DNA of 44,333 nucleotides from Streptomyces palmae (GTDB lineage Bacteria > Actinomycetota > Actinomycetes > Streptomycetales > Streptomycetaceae): positions 1-44,333 of the forward strand of contig NZ_SRID01000013.1 in assembly GCF_004684805.1 (NCBI RefSeq). Direction: 5' to 3'. Below the pieces are notes generated by a model that was given only the letters and a program-made list of their open reading frames with translations, was not told the DNA's origin and did not search any database. The position numbers and the translations under genes were made by a program. Positions 10,185 to 17,800 of this stretch are shown here, in pieces (positions within the stretch are counted from its first letter, which is position 1; the number at the start of each line of letters is the position of its first letter).

Positions 10185-11854
10185 CTCTCCTTCTCCAGTA
10201 CGGACAGCGCGGCGATCAACCGGACCTGGTGGTCCGGGGTGATGTCGAGCACGTCGAGCGGGGCGAGCCGGCGATCCCGCTCCGCGTCCAGGGCCTGTTC
10301 CAGCAGCTCGTCGAGCAAGCGCGCGCCCCGGTCGCGCAACCGGAGCGCGCCGTGGGCGCCGAGCGCCTCCGCCAGGCTCTCGCCCGCCGAACGCGCTCGG
10401 CGCCCACCCAGCAGCGCGGCGACCAGCAGGGCCGCGGTGTCCTCCGGGTCGGGCGCGCCGCGATCGGCCGACCGGGCCTGGCCTGCCTCCTCCTCCGCCA
10501 GGTCCTCCACACAGCGGCGCCAGCGGCGGGCGGCCACCCCCAGCCGTTCCGCGGCCCCGACCGGATCGCGCGGGGCCAGCCCGGCGCGGGTGGCCGGATC
10601 CTTGCCCCCGGTGGTCGCGATCTGCTCGTCGGCGGTCGCGGCGGCGGTACGGAGCAGGGTGGCGAGGGAGTCGGTCAACGCGGCGAGGAGTTCGTCGGGG
10701 GCGCTGTCCTTGGGGTAGCCGTGCCAGTGGGTGAGCGCTCCGCCGGCCAGCGCCGCCCCCGAACCGATCTCCCGCCGCACCCGCTCGGCGGCGGCACGGT
10801 ATGCGTGATCCACTCGCTGCGCCAGCCGCACCGCCGCCGCGTGCTGCGCCGCCACGGCCGCCGCCAGGGCCGGGACCCGGGAGCGCAGCGAGGCGACCAC
10901 TCCGGCCGCGGTGCGTTCCGCGGCGGCGGCTCGGGCCCCTGGGTCACGGGCGCAGTGGGCGAGCCAGTCGCGCAGCGCGGCCACCGCGGTGGTGGGCAGC
11001 AGGCCGCTCCCGCCGCCCGCGGACTCGGGCAGCTCGGGGATGGTGAAGCGGGGTACGTCGCCCAGCCCGGCGGCGCTGAGCAGCGCGGCGTACTGGCGTG
11101 AGACATCGGCCGCGACCTGGTGCGGCACCCGGTCGAGGATGGTGACCAGGGTGGCGTCGTACTCCTTGGCGGTGCGCAGCAGGTGCCAGGGCACGGCGTC
11201 GGCGTACCGGGTGGCGGTGGTGACCAGGATCCAGACATCGGCCGCGCAGATCAGCTCCGCCGCCAGCTCGCGGTTGCGCGCCACCAGCGAGTCGATGTCC
11301 GGGGCGTCCAGCAGTGCGAGCCCTCGTGGCAGGGCCTCGTCGCTCTCGATCCGGATCTGCGCGGGTCCGTCGCCCGCCGCGGCGTCCTCCTCGGCGTACG
11401 TCTCCCCTCCGGTGTCGCCCTGGGCGGGCACCCAGACCCGGGCGAACTGGGGGAGCACCCGCTGCTCGGAGAACCACTGGCGATCGTCGGGGTGGCAGAC
11501 CAGCACCGGGGTACGGGTGGTCGGCCGGAGCACCCCGGCCTCGGTGACCCGGCGTCCGACCAGCGAGTTCACCAAAGTGGACTTGCCTGCTCCGGTGGAC
11601 CCGCCCACCACAGCCAGCAGCGGCGCCTCGGGCGCGCGGAGCCGCGGCACCAGGTAGTCGTCCAGTTGGGCGAGGAGGTCGGCCCTGTTCCGGCGCGCCC
11701 GGGCGGCCCCCGGTAGCGGCAGCGGAAACCGCGCCGCGTCCACGCTGTCACGCAGCGTGGACAGCGTGTCGAGCAGCCGGGGCCGTACATCCAAGATCGC
11801 CACATGTGCAGAATGCACAATTTTGGTGGCTTTTTGAAGCGTTTGGGCGTTCAC
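10172..11854 (-). CDS. dynA: dynamin-like GTPase, DynA type
   Basis: A 560-residue GTPase. The P-loop [10 protein letters not shown] is at 84-93, the switch region RPTTRTP at about 110-116, the G3 motif LLDAPDID at 181-188, and TILDRVP is the likely G4 position. The C-terminal 300 residues are mostly helical (stalk/GED-like), with Ala/Arg-rich amphipathic segments and no clear transmembrane helix. It precedes and overlaps the larger partner gene, as expected for two proteins that act as a hetero-oligomer at sporulation septa with the divisome. The GTG at 11854 is the longest sensible start; a second GTG at 11818 in front of [12 protein letters not shown] is possible because neither has a strong ribosome binding site. 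Some pipelines label it an ABC transporter, which the motifs do not support. Confidence 0.8.
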   Translation of the reverse strand: MNAQTLQKATKIVHSAHVAILDVRPRLLDTLSTLRDSVDAARFPLPLPGAARARRNRADLLAQLDDYLVPRLRAPEAPLLAVVGGSTGAGKSTLVNSLVGRRVTEAGVLRPTTRTPVLVCHPDDRQWFSEQRVLPQFARVWVPAQGDTGGETYAEEDAAAGDGPAQIRIESDEALPRGLALLDAPDIDSLVARNRELAAELICAADVWILVTTATRYADAVPWHLLRTAKEYDATLVTILDRVPHQVAADVSRQYAALLSAAGLGDVPRFTIPELPESAGGGSGLLPTTAVAALRDWLAHCARDPGARAAAAERTAAGVVASLRSRVPALAAAVAAQHAAAVRLAQRVDHAYRAAAERVRREIGSGAALAGGALTHWHGYPKDSAPDELLAALTDSLATLLRTAAATADEQIATTGGKDPATRAGLAPRDPVGAAERLGVAARRWRRCVEDLAEEEAGQARSADRGAPDPEDTAALLVAALLGGRRARSAGESLAEALGAHGALRLRDRGARLLDELLEQALDAERDRRLAPLDVLDITPDHQVRLIAALSVLEKERWPR

Positions 11855-12179
11855 ACGCGGGGATGAGACCCACCCGGATCACCACAGATAGGACAGGCCA
11901 CGGTGGGACAAGCGGCGGGTCGGGCATAACGAGTACACAACACCCGCATCTGGAGGGGTGAAAAACGATGCATGATTCGCACCTGCCTGCGATTATCAGG
12001 ACCGCTTCACCGAACCTCCACAACGTGCCACGGAGGTGAAGCAACCGGGACGAGGTGTATGCACCTCTATCCTTGTCCCCGGCAAGGTCACGGATCCGCC
12101 GAGCCCGGCTGTCGGTACCACGGTCGGCACGACCAGGAACCGCAGGCACCCGGGGGCACCAGTTCGCGACCAACAACCG
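11855..12179. other. intergenic region between dynA and tRNA-Arg, with a possible leader micro-ORF
   Basis: Contains the dynA promoter (minus strand). On the plus strand TGGAGGGGTG is followed after 7 bases by ATG at 11968, opening a 23-codon frame that ends at 12039; its TGA overlaps a GTG (12036) that itself has CGGAGG close by. The peptide is not recognisable. It may be a leader peptide or chance, and no protein gene is supported. Confidence 0.3.
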
Positions 12180-12252
12180 GCCCCCGTAGCTCAGTGGATA
12201 GAGCAGGCGCCTTCTAAGCGCTTGGCCGCAGGTTCGAGTCCTGCCGGGGGCG
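12180..12252 (+). tRNA. tRNA-Arg (anticodon TCT)
   Basis: A 73-nt cloverleaf. The acceptor stem GCCCCCG pairs with CGGGGGC, with discriminator G. The D arm is GCTC/GAGC, the anticodon stem is GGCGC/GCGCT with loop CTTCTAA (anticodon TCT, reading AGA), and the T arm is GCAGG-TTCGAGT-CCTGC. CCA is not encoded. AGA is a rare codon in such a GC-rich genome. The gene lies directly beside the CRISPR array; tRNA genes are frequent integration sites, but I found no duplicated 3' end nearby. Confidence 0.97.
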
Positions 12253-12263
12253 CCGCCATCCAG

Positions 12264-12290
12264 AGCCCTCCCCATGTGGGGGGCTTTTTT
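12264..12290 (+). terminator. intrinsic terminator after tRNA-Arg
   Basis: AGCCCTCC pairs with GGGGGGCT around an ATGT-centred loop and is followed by TTTTTT, a classical rho-independent terminator 12 bp after the tRNA. Confidence 0.9.
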
Positions 12291-12522
12291 GCTGGTCAAC
12301 GGGACATTAGCGGGCCGCACGTAGCGAGAACGTAAGTGCGGGTGGGCCTGCGGCGCGGCCGGTAGCGACGGCCGGGGCACACCGGCACGGCAGGGCCACT
12401 ACGCTGACGGGCGCACTTCGCCCCGCTCCTTCGCGGTCGGCCCACCGCGCGGGGAGGGGGCCAGAGGGCGAGGCGACGGGAGGCGCGAACGCGATGAGGG
12501 CGCGATCGAGGCTTTTGCCTGC
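12291..12522. other. non-coding spacer between tRNA terminator and CRISPR leader
   Basis: No gene or recognisable element is supported. Open frames seen across this region run into the CRISPR repeats and are not genes. Confidence 0.5.
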
Positions 12523-12598
12523 TATCACCTTTTGGTCCGACTCTTGGGAAGTAAGCAAAAATCGGCTGCGCCCGCGGTAAAGGCGCAGGTCGGCTCCT
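12523..12598 (+). promoter_or_regulatory. CRISPR leader, array 1
   Basis: This AT-richer 76 bp directly before the first repeat aligns with 24618-24692 before array 2. Shared blocks include TTTGG, CCGA, GGGAAGT, GCAGGTC and GCTCCT next to the repeat. It contains an inverted repeat, CTGCGCC (12566-12572) and GGCGCAG (12582-12588), separated by 9 nt. Position and conservation mark it as the leader that promotes pre-crRNA transcription and spacer insertion. Confidence 0.85.
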
Positions 12599-13298
12599 GT
12601 GGTCCCCGCGCATGCGGGGGTGGTCCCGCGTTGCCTTCTGAGGGAGGTCCGTGAATGCCGTGGTCCCCGCGCATGCGGGGGTGGTCCCGCCTCCCCAAGC
12701 GCCACCGTCTGGTGCCGGTCGTGGTCCCCGCGCATGCGGGGGTGGTCCCAGCGGACTCGCCCCCCGCCTGGCCATGCTCGCGTGGTCCCCGCGCATGCGG
12801 GGGTGGTCCCCGGGCTCCTCTCTTCGTCTTCGGGGGTGCGACGTGGTCCCCGCGCATGCGGGGGTGGTCCCGGCCGCCCCGCCCGGCGGAAGCTGTTCGA
12901 CCCGTGGTCCCCGCGCATGCGGGGGTGGTCCCGGTCCTCAAGTGGTCCACTGCCCTCTGAACCGGTGGTCCCCGCGCATGCGGGGGTGGCCCCTCACCAT
13001 CGCCCAGCTTGCCGACCACCTGGTCGTGGTCCCCGCGCATGCGGGGGTGGTCCCTCGGCCAGGACGCCAAGACCGCCCGGAAGAACGTGGTCCCCGCGCA
13101 TGCGGGGGTGGTCCCAGCGCGGTGCCCGGGGAGCCGACCTCTACGGTGTGGTCCCCGCGAATGCGGGGGTGGTCGCCTGAGCCCGCTAAGGTTCGAATAA
13201 CACTTTGAGTAGTCCCCGCGAATGCGGGGGTGGTCCCCGGGTTCATTCGCTCTCACGGATCCAGGATCCTTGCTCCCCGCGCACGCGGGGCTATGAAG
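12599..13298 (+). CRISPR. type I-E CRISPR array 1: 12 repeats (last degenerate), 11 spacers
   Basis: Repeats of 29 bp start at 12599, 12660, 12721, 12782, 12843, 12904, 12965, 13026, 13087, 13148, 13209 and 13270. All spacers are 32 bp (61-bp period). The core is CCCCGC-GCAT-GCGGGG, the I-E hairpin. The consensus both begins and ends with GTGGTCCC. Repeats decay at the distal end: 7 carries GGCCCC, 10 and 11 have GCGAATGCG, and 12 keeps only its first half (to about 13290). This polarity and the left-hand leader show transcription to the right. Several spacers have codon-like composition, for example one reading TIAQLADHLV, as expected of phage or plasmid coding DNA. No self-match to this window was noticed by eye. 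Confidence 0.98.
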
Positions 13299-13518
13299 AG
13301 CCAACAGAAAGCTGCAGTAAGGCCATACCTCCTCCTTCCGAGAGTTAGGCGCTCGAGGACTCACTGAACGACCCTGACTGGCGGCAACCGCCACGGCACG
13401 CAGTTGCTATCCCTGCTCGACGTGATCCCCTCACGCCCGAGGGAGGAGCGGCCGCCCACGTGACCGCCCCGACAGCTACTCGCCAACCAGGGCCACAACT
13501 ACGACGTACCGCCGATCG
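13299..13518. other. non-coding gap between array 1 and transposase remnant
   Basis: About 220 bp with no supportable gene. It may include the decayed end of the IS element, but I could not identify terminal inverted repeats. Confidence 0.4.
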
Positions 13519-14190
13519 CTAGAGGAAGATGCCCGCGACGTGCAGCCCGGCCAAGTAGATGGCCGCTGTCTTCTCGTAGCGGGAGGCGATCCCGCGCCAC
13601 TGCTTCAAGCGGTTGATGCAGCGTTCGACAGCGTTGCGCTGCTTGTATGCCTCGCGGTCGAAGGCGGGTGGTCTGCAGCCCCGGGTGCCGCGGCGCGGAT
13701 GGCGAGCGCGTTGATCGGCCGGCACGGGGATGACCGCCCGAATGCCGCGCCGCCCGAGGTGTTCACGGGTGGCCTGTGACGAGTACGCCTTGCCTGGAGG
13801 ACCTCTGACAGGGGCCGGAGCCGTCCACGCCTTCGGGAAACACGCAGGCGGGCCATCACATCAGCGAAGGCAGGCGCGTCACCGTCCTGTCCGGAGGTGA
13901 GATGGAAGGCCAGGGGTCGGCAGTTACCGTCGGCCGCGGGATAGATCTTCATGGCCAGCCCGCCGTGAGACCGGCCGATGACGTGGTCGTCCGGCTCGCC
14001 GGCCGGGCCCCTATTGGCGGGCTCCGGCCGCGTGCTGATGGGCTCGCACTATCGTGGAGTCCACCGAGACAACCCAGTTCAGCTCGTCGTCGGCTTCCAC
14101 CTGGGCCAGAAGCGCGGCGCACACCCGCGCCACGTGCCATCGGCGGACCACATCCGCTGAGAACGACACACCGACCCCACCAGCGACCAC
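13519..14190 (-). pseudogene. degenerate IS5-family transposase
   Basis: Transposase pieces are readable on the minus strand in more than one frame. The catalytic-domain part NWVVSVDSTIVRAHQHAAGA (about 14095-14030) runs into a TAG stop at 14013-14011. It resumes with GEPDDHVIGRSHGGLAMKIY and ADGNCRPLAFHLTSGQ, then shifts frame near 13800-13850 before KAYSSQATREHLGRRGIRAV and the C-terminal FDREAYKQRNAVERCINRLK (stop at 13519). The DST, the H/G-containing middle block and the YxxR-type ERCINRLK segment are typical of IS5-like DDE enzymes. At least one nonsense codon and one frameshift mean it cannot make an active enzyme. The 5' boundary is approximate. Confidence 0.88.
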
Positions 14191-14531
14191 TCGAACTGTC
14201 CTGACATCTCACATATCTCCGCCACATGCACATCTCTACCTGAGCAATCTGTAATGGCCCGCTACTTTGAATCTCACTTCAACCGGGTACCTTCGCTTAG
14301 GCGATCACCATCGAACCGGGTGTCAGAGACCGGGTCCATTGACTTTCAACTCACCCGCATTTATCGCAAGTTGCTCGCCAAGTCTCGTGTCTTGGTAGGC
14401 TGCGCAGGCAGATCGGTTCCGTAAATAGCGCGGGCCGGACTCGATGATGCCCACTTCGTTGCCGCGAAGCGGGCCGAGCCCGGCCCATCCCTGTCAGCCC
14501 AAGCAACCACAGGAACAAGGTGAGTCTAGCA
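14191..14531. other. AT-richer intergenic region upstream of the small ORF and cas operon
   Basis: About 340 bp lower in GC than its surroundings. It holds a -35/-10 pair (listed separately) and a ~165-nt leader before the 47-codon ORF. No further gene is supported. Confidence 0.5.
14339..14367 (+). promoter_or_regulatory. putative promoter for the small ORF / cas operon
   Basis: TTGACT (14339-14344) and TATCGC (14362-14367) are separated by 17 bp, a good vegetative sigma-factor spacing in an AT-rich patch. Transcription would start near 14374 and run through the 47-codon ORF toward cas3-cse1. Confidence 0.5.
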
Positions 14532-14675
14532 ATGCGCCCGTTAATCGATCCTGGTCAGCCGCTTGAGTCTCCCATCTGGGCGCCGATCATCGCCATGATC
14601 GGCGCCTCGGGCTACCGCCCCTGGTTGTGGGCAGCCCTCATTGCGGCAGGGGTGATATTCACCATGAAGCGCTGA
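14532..14675 (+). CDS. small hydrophobic protein, 47 aa, with a TTA codon
   Basis: ATG at 14532 is preceded by ACAAGGTGAG. The frame begins MRPLIDPGQPLESPIW and ends in PWLWAALIAAGVIFTMKR. The C-terminal half is hydrophobic with a Lys-Arg end, consistent with a single-span (possibly two-span) membrane peptide. About three quarters of its codons end in G or C, as expected for a real gene here. Codon 4 is TTA, the leucine codon that in Streptomyces depends on the bldA tRNA. A perfect 12-bp inverted repeat (14579-14606) lies inside it. It sits between the putative promoter and cas3-cse1, 127 bp before the latter. I do not recognise the protein; it could be an IS/phage relic, a leader peptide or an accessory gene. 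Confidence 0.45.
   Translation: MRPLIDPGQPLESPIWAPIIAMIGASGYRPWLWAALIAAGVIFTMKR
14579..14606. repeat. perfect 12-bp inverted repeat with 4-nt loop
   Basis: GGCGCCGATCAT (14579-14590), CGCC, ATGATCGGCGCC (14595-14606). It is a very stable hairpin in RNA, with no U tract after it, located 196 bp upstream of the cas3-cse1 start and inside the 47-codon frame. It could be an operator, an attenuator or an mRNA-stability element. Confidence 0.85.
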
Positions 14676-14802
14676 AACCAGGGCTGTAGGGCCAGGGCGG
14701 ACCAGTCCCATCAACCGGGTGACCACTCCGCCCTCGCCCCTACCACATCCCCATTCCCAAGCGGACGCTTTCAGCGCAATCGCCACAAGGAGGGGCTTGA
14801 AC

Positions 14803-17800
14803 ATGTTCCCTACCTCCATGAACTCGGCAGCTCAAGGTCTGGAGCTTCGGGAGAAGTTTGATCCTGCAATGCCTCTCACGGCCGCCGCCCGCTCCGCCTG
14901 GGCCAAGCACGATCGGAAGACCGGCGGCTGGTTGCCAGCCTGGAGGCACTTCGCCGACGCGTCCTCCGTTGCCGGCACGTTGTGGGAGGACTGGCTTCCT
15001 GCCTCCGTCAGGCGTCTCGTAGCGGAGCCCCTTCCGGGAGGCCAGGAGGATGCAGCCAGGCTCATACGTTTCCTGGCGGCGTCCCATGACATCGGCAAGT
15101 GCACTCCGGCCTTCGCCTGCCAGGTCGAGGAGTTGGCCGGGCGGATGCGGGATCAGGGGCTGGAGATGCCCACGGCCCGGGAGTACGGGCAGGACCGCAG
15201 ACTGGCGCCCCACGGACTTGCGGGGCAGCTGCTGCTCCAGGAGTGGCTGGGAGAGCGGTTCGGGCTGGGCGCCCGGGTGGCGGGGCAGTTCGCGGTGGTG
15301 GCGGGAGGACATCACGGAGTGCCTCCGGAGAGCCAGCAGATCCATGATCTGCAACTGCGCCCGCACCTCATTCGGCATCCGGGTCCCAGCGAAGCGGTGT
15401 GGCGTCAGACCCAGTACGAGCTGCTGGACTGGTGTGCCGAACTGACCGGCGTCACAGACCTGCTCCCGTCCCTGCGCATCGTCAAGCTGCCGCAGCCGGT
15501 GCAGGTGCTCCTGACGGCCGTGGTGATCCTGGCCGACTGGATCGCCAGCGCGCCCGAGCTGTTCCCGTACGCGCCCGAGTCCTGGCATCCGCTGGGGCAG
15601 GTCGGTGAGCGGCGCAGGTTGCGGGCTGCCTGGGAGGGGCTGGACCTCCCGGAGCCATGGCAGCCGGAGCTGCCCATGGACTCGCCGCAGGCGCTGTTCT
15701 CCCAGCGCTTCCCGGCGCTGAAGGGCGCCGCGCCGCGGCCGGTCCAGCAGGAGGCCGTCCGGATGGCGACGGCCATGGATCCCGGCGGCCTGCTGATCAT
15801 CGAAGCGCCGATGGGCGAGGGAAAGACCGAGGCCGCACTGGCCGCGGCGGAGATCCTCGCGGCGCGTTCAGGGGCCGGCGGGCTGCTGCTGGCGCTGCCC
15901 ACCAGAGCGACCGGGGACGCGATGTTCGGCCGGCTGCTGTCCTGGCTGGAGGCCCTGCCCGCGGACGGCGCGCCGTCGTGGACCGTGGTCCTGGCGCATG
16001 CGAAGGCGGCGCTCAACGAGGTCTGGTCCGGCCTGCTGCGGGCGGGCAGCCGGGCCATCGCGGCCGTCGAGCCGGATGAGGTCGAACGGGAGCCGGCGAC
16101 AGGCGGGGCGGCGAAGGGCGTACCCCGGCATCCTGCCGGGCTCCACGCCCACCAGTGGCTGCGCGGGCGCAAGAAGCAGCTGCTCGCGCCGTTCGCCGTC
16201 GGAACCGTGGACCAGGTGCTGTTCGCCGCCCTCAAGAGCCGGCACCTTGCCCTGCGGCACCTGGCGGTGGCGGGCAAGGTGGTGGTGATCGACGAGGTGC
16301 ACGCGTACGACGCCTATATGAACCGCTATCTGGACCGGACCCTGGAGTGGTTGGCGGCCTACCGGGTGCCGGTGGTGCTGCTCTCCGCCACCCTTCCGGC
16401 GGCCCGCAGGCAGGCTCTCGCCGCCGCGTACGCGGGAGCCGAGGGTGCTGCCGCGGTCGAGACCGCCTCGGACGCCTATCCCTTGCTCACCGCCGTGTCA
16501 CCGGGCCGCACCGCGCTGACCGCACGGCCGCCCGCGGCCGGTGACCGTGGCACGGCCGTCGCGCTGGAGCGCATGGACGACGATCTGTCCGCACTGGCCG
16601 ACCGGTTGGCGGTGGAGCTGGCCGACGGCGGTTGCGCCCTGGTCGTACGGAACACCGTGGGCCGGGTACTGGAGGCGGCCGACGTGCTGCGCAGCCGATT
16701 CGGGGATGGCGAGGTGACGGTCACCCACTCGCGGTTCCTGGCGGCCGACCGGGCCGCCAACGACGCCGATCTGATCCGGCGGTTCGGCCGGGGCGGCGAT
16801 CGGCCGGCACGGAGTGTGGTCATCGCCAGCCAGGTGGTGGAGCAGTCCCTGGACGTGAGCTTCGACCTGCTGGTGACCGATCTCGCCCCCGTCGACCTCG
16901 TGCTGCAGCGCATGGGGCGGCTGCATCGGCATCCCTCACCGAGGCCGTCCCGTCTGTCCACCCCGCGCTGTCTGGTCACCGGAGTGGACTGGGGTGCGTC
17001 GCCGCCGGCCCCCGTCGCCGGTTCGCGGGCCGTGTACCCGGGGGAATGGACCCTGCTTCGTGCGCTCGCCGCTCTCGCACCGCACCTGGACGGTGTCCCC
17101 GTGCGTCTGCCGCAGGACATCAGCACGCTGGTGCAGAGTGCGTACGGCGAGGAGCCGCTCGGGCCTGCCGCCTGGGCCGAGGCCGTCACGACCGCCGAGG
17201 AACGGCATCGCGCCCTGCTCGCCGAGAAGCGGCGCAAGGCGGACGGCTTCCTGCTGGGGCCGGTACGGCGCCCCGGGCGGCCCGTGTACGGGTGGCTGGA
17301 GGCCCATGCTGGGGACGCGGACGACGGCCCGACCGGGCGGGCACAGGTGCGCGACGGCGAGGAGACGCTGGAGGTTCTGGTCGTCCAGCGCCGGGCCGAC
17401 GGCCGGCTGACCACCGTGCCGTGGTTGGACGGCGGACGGGGTGGTCTGGAGCTGCCCACCGACTTCCCCCCGAGCCGGCGGGCCGCCGAGGCGGTGGCCG
17501 CCAGCGCGCTCACTCTCCCCGGGCGGTTCAGCAAGCCCTGGCTGATCGACCGCACCATCGAGGAGCTGGAGAAGTTCCTGGTCCCCGCCTGGCAGGTGAA
17601 GGAATGCCCTTGGCTGGCAGGTGAGTTGCTGCTCGTTCTGGACGAGCGTTGTCAGACCCGGCTGGCAGGATTCGCACTGAGCTACAGCCGCGCCGAGGGG
17701 CTGCGGATGGCTGACCCGGTCATGTCCGGGAGCGGTCCGCACGCTCATGGCGGCGCCACGGTCGAAAGGAGCGGAGACGATGTACGGCAGCGGGGAGCGC

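Noticed and set aside
12036..12335. Open frame of 99 codons running through the tRNA gene
   Set aside because: Its middle (VAQWIEQAPSKRLAAGSSPAGG) is the translation of tRNA-Arg, a well-known false gene.
12599..13394. Long frames on both strands across array 1 and array 2 encoding repeated PAHAGVVP or PHARGP peptides
   Set aside because: They are translations of CRISPR repeats and spacers, created by the stop-free GC-rich repeat, not proteins.
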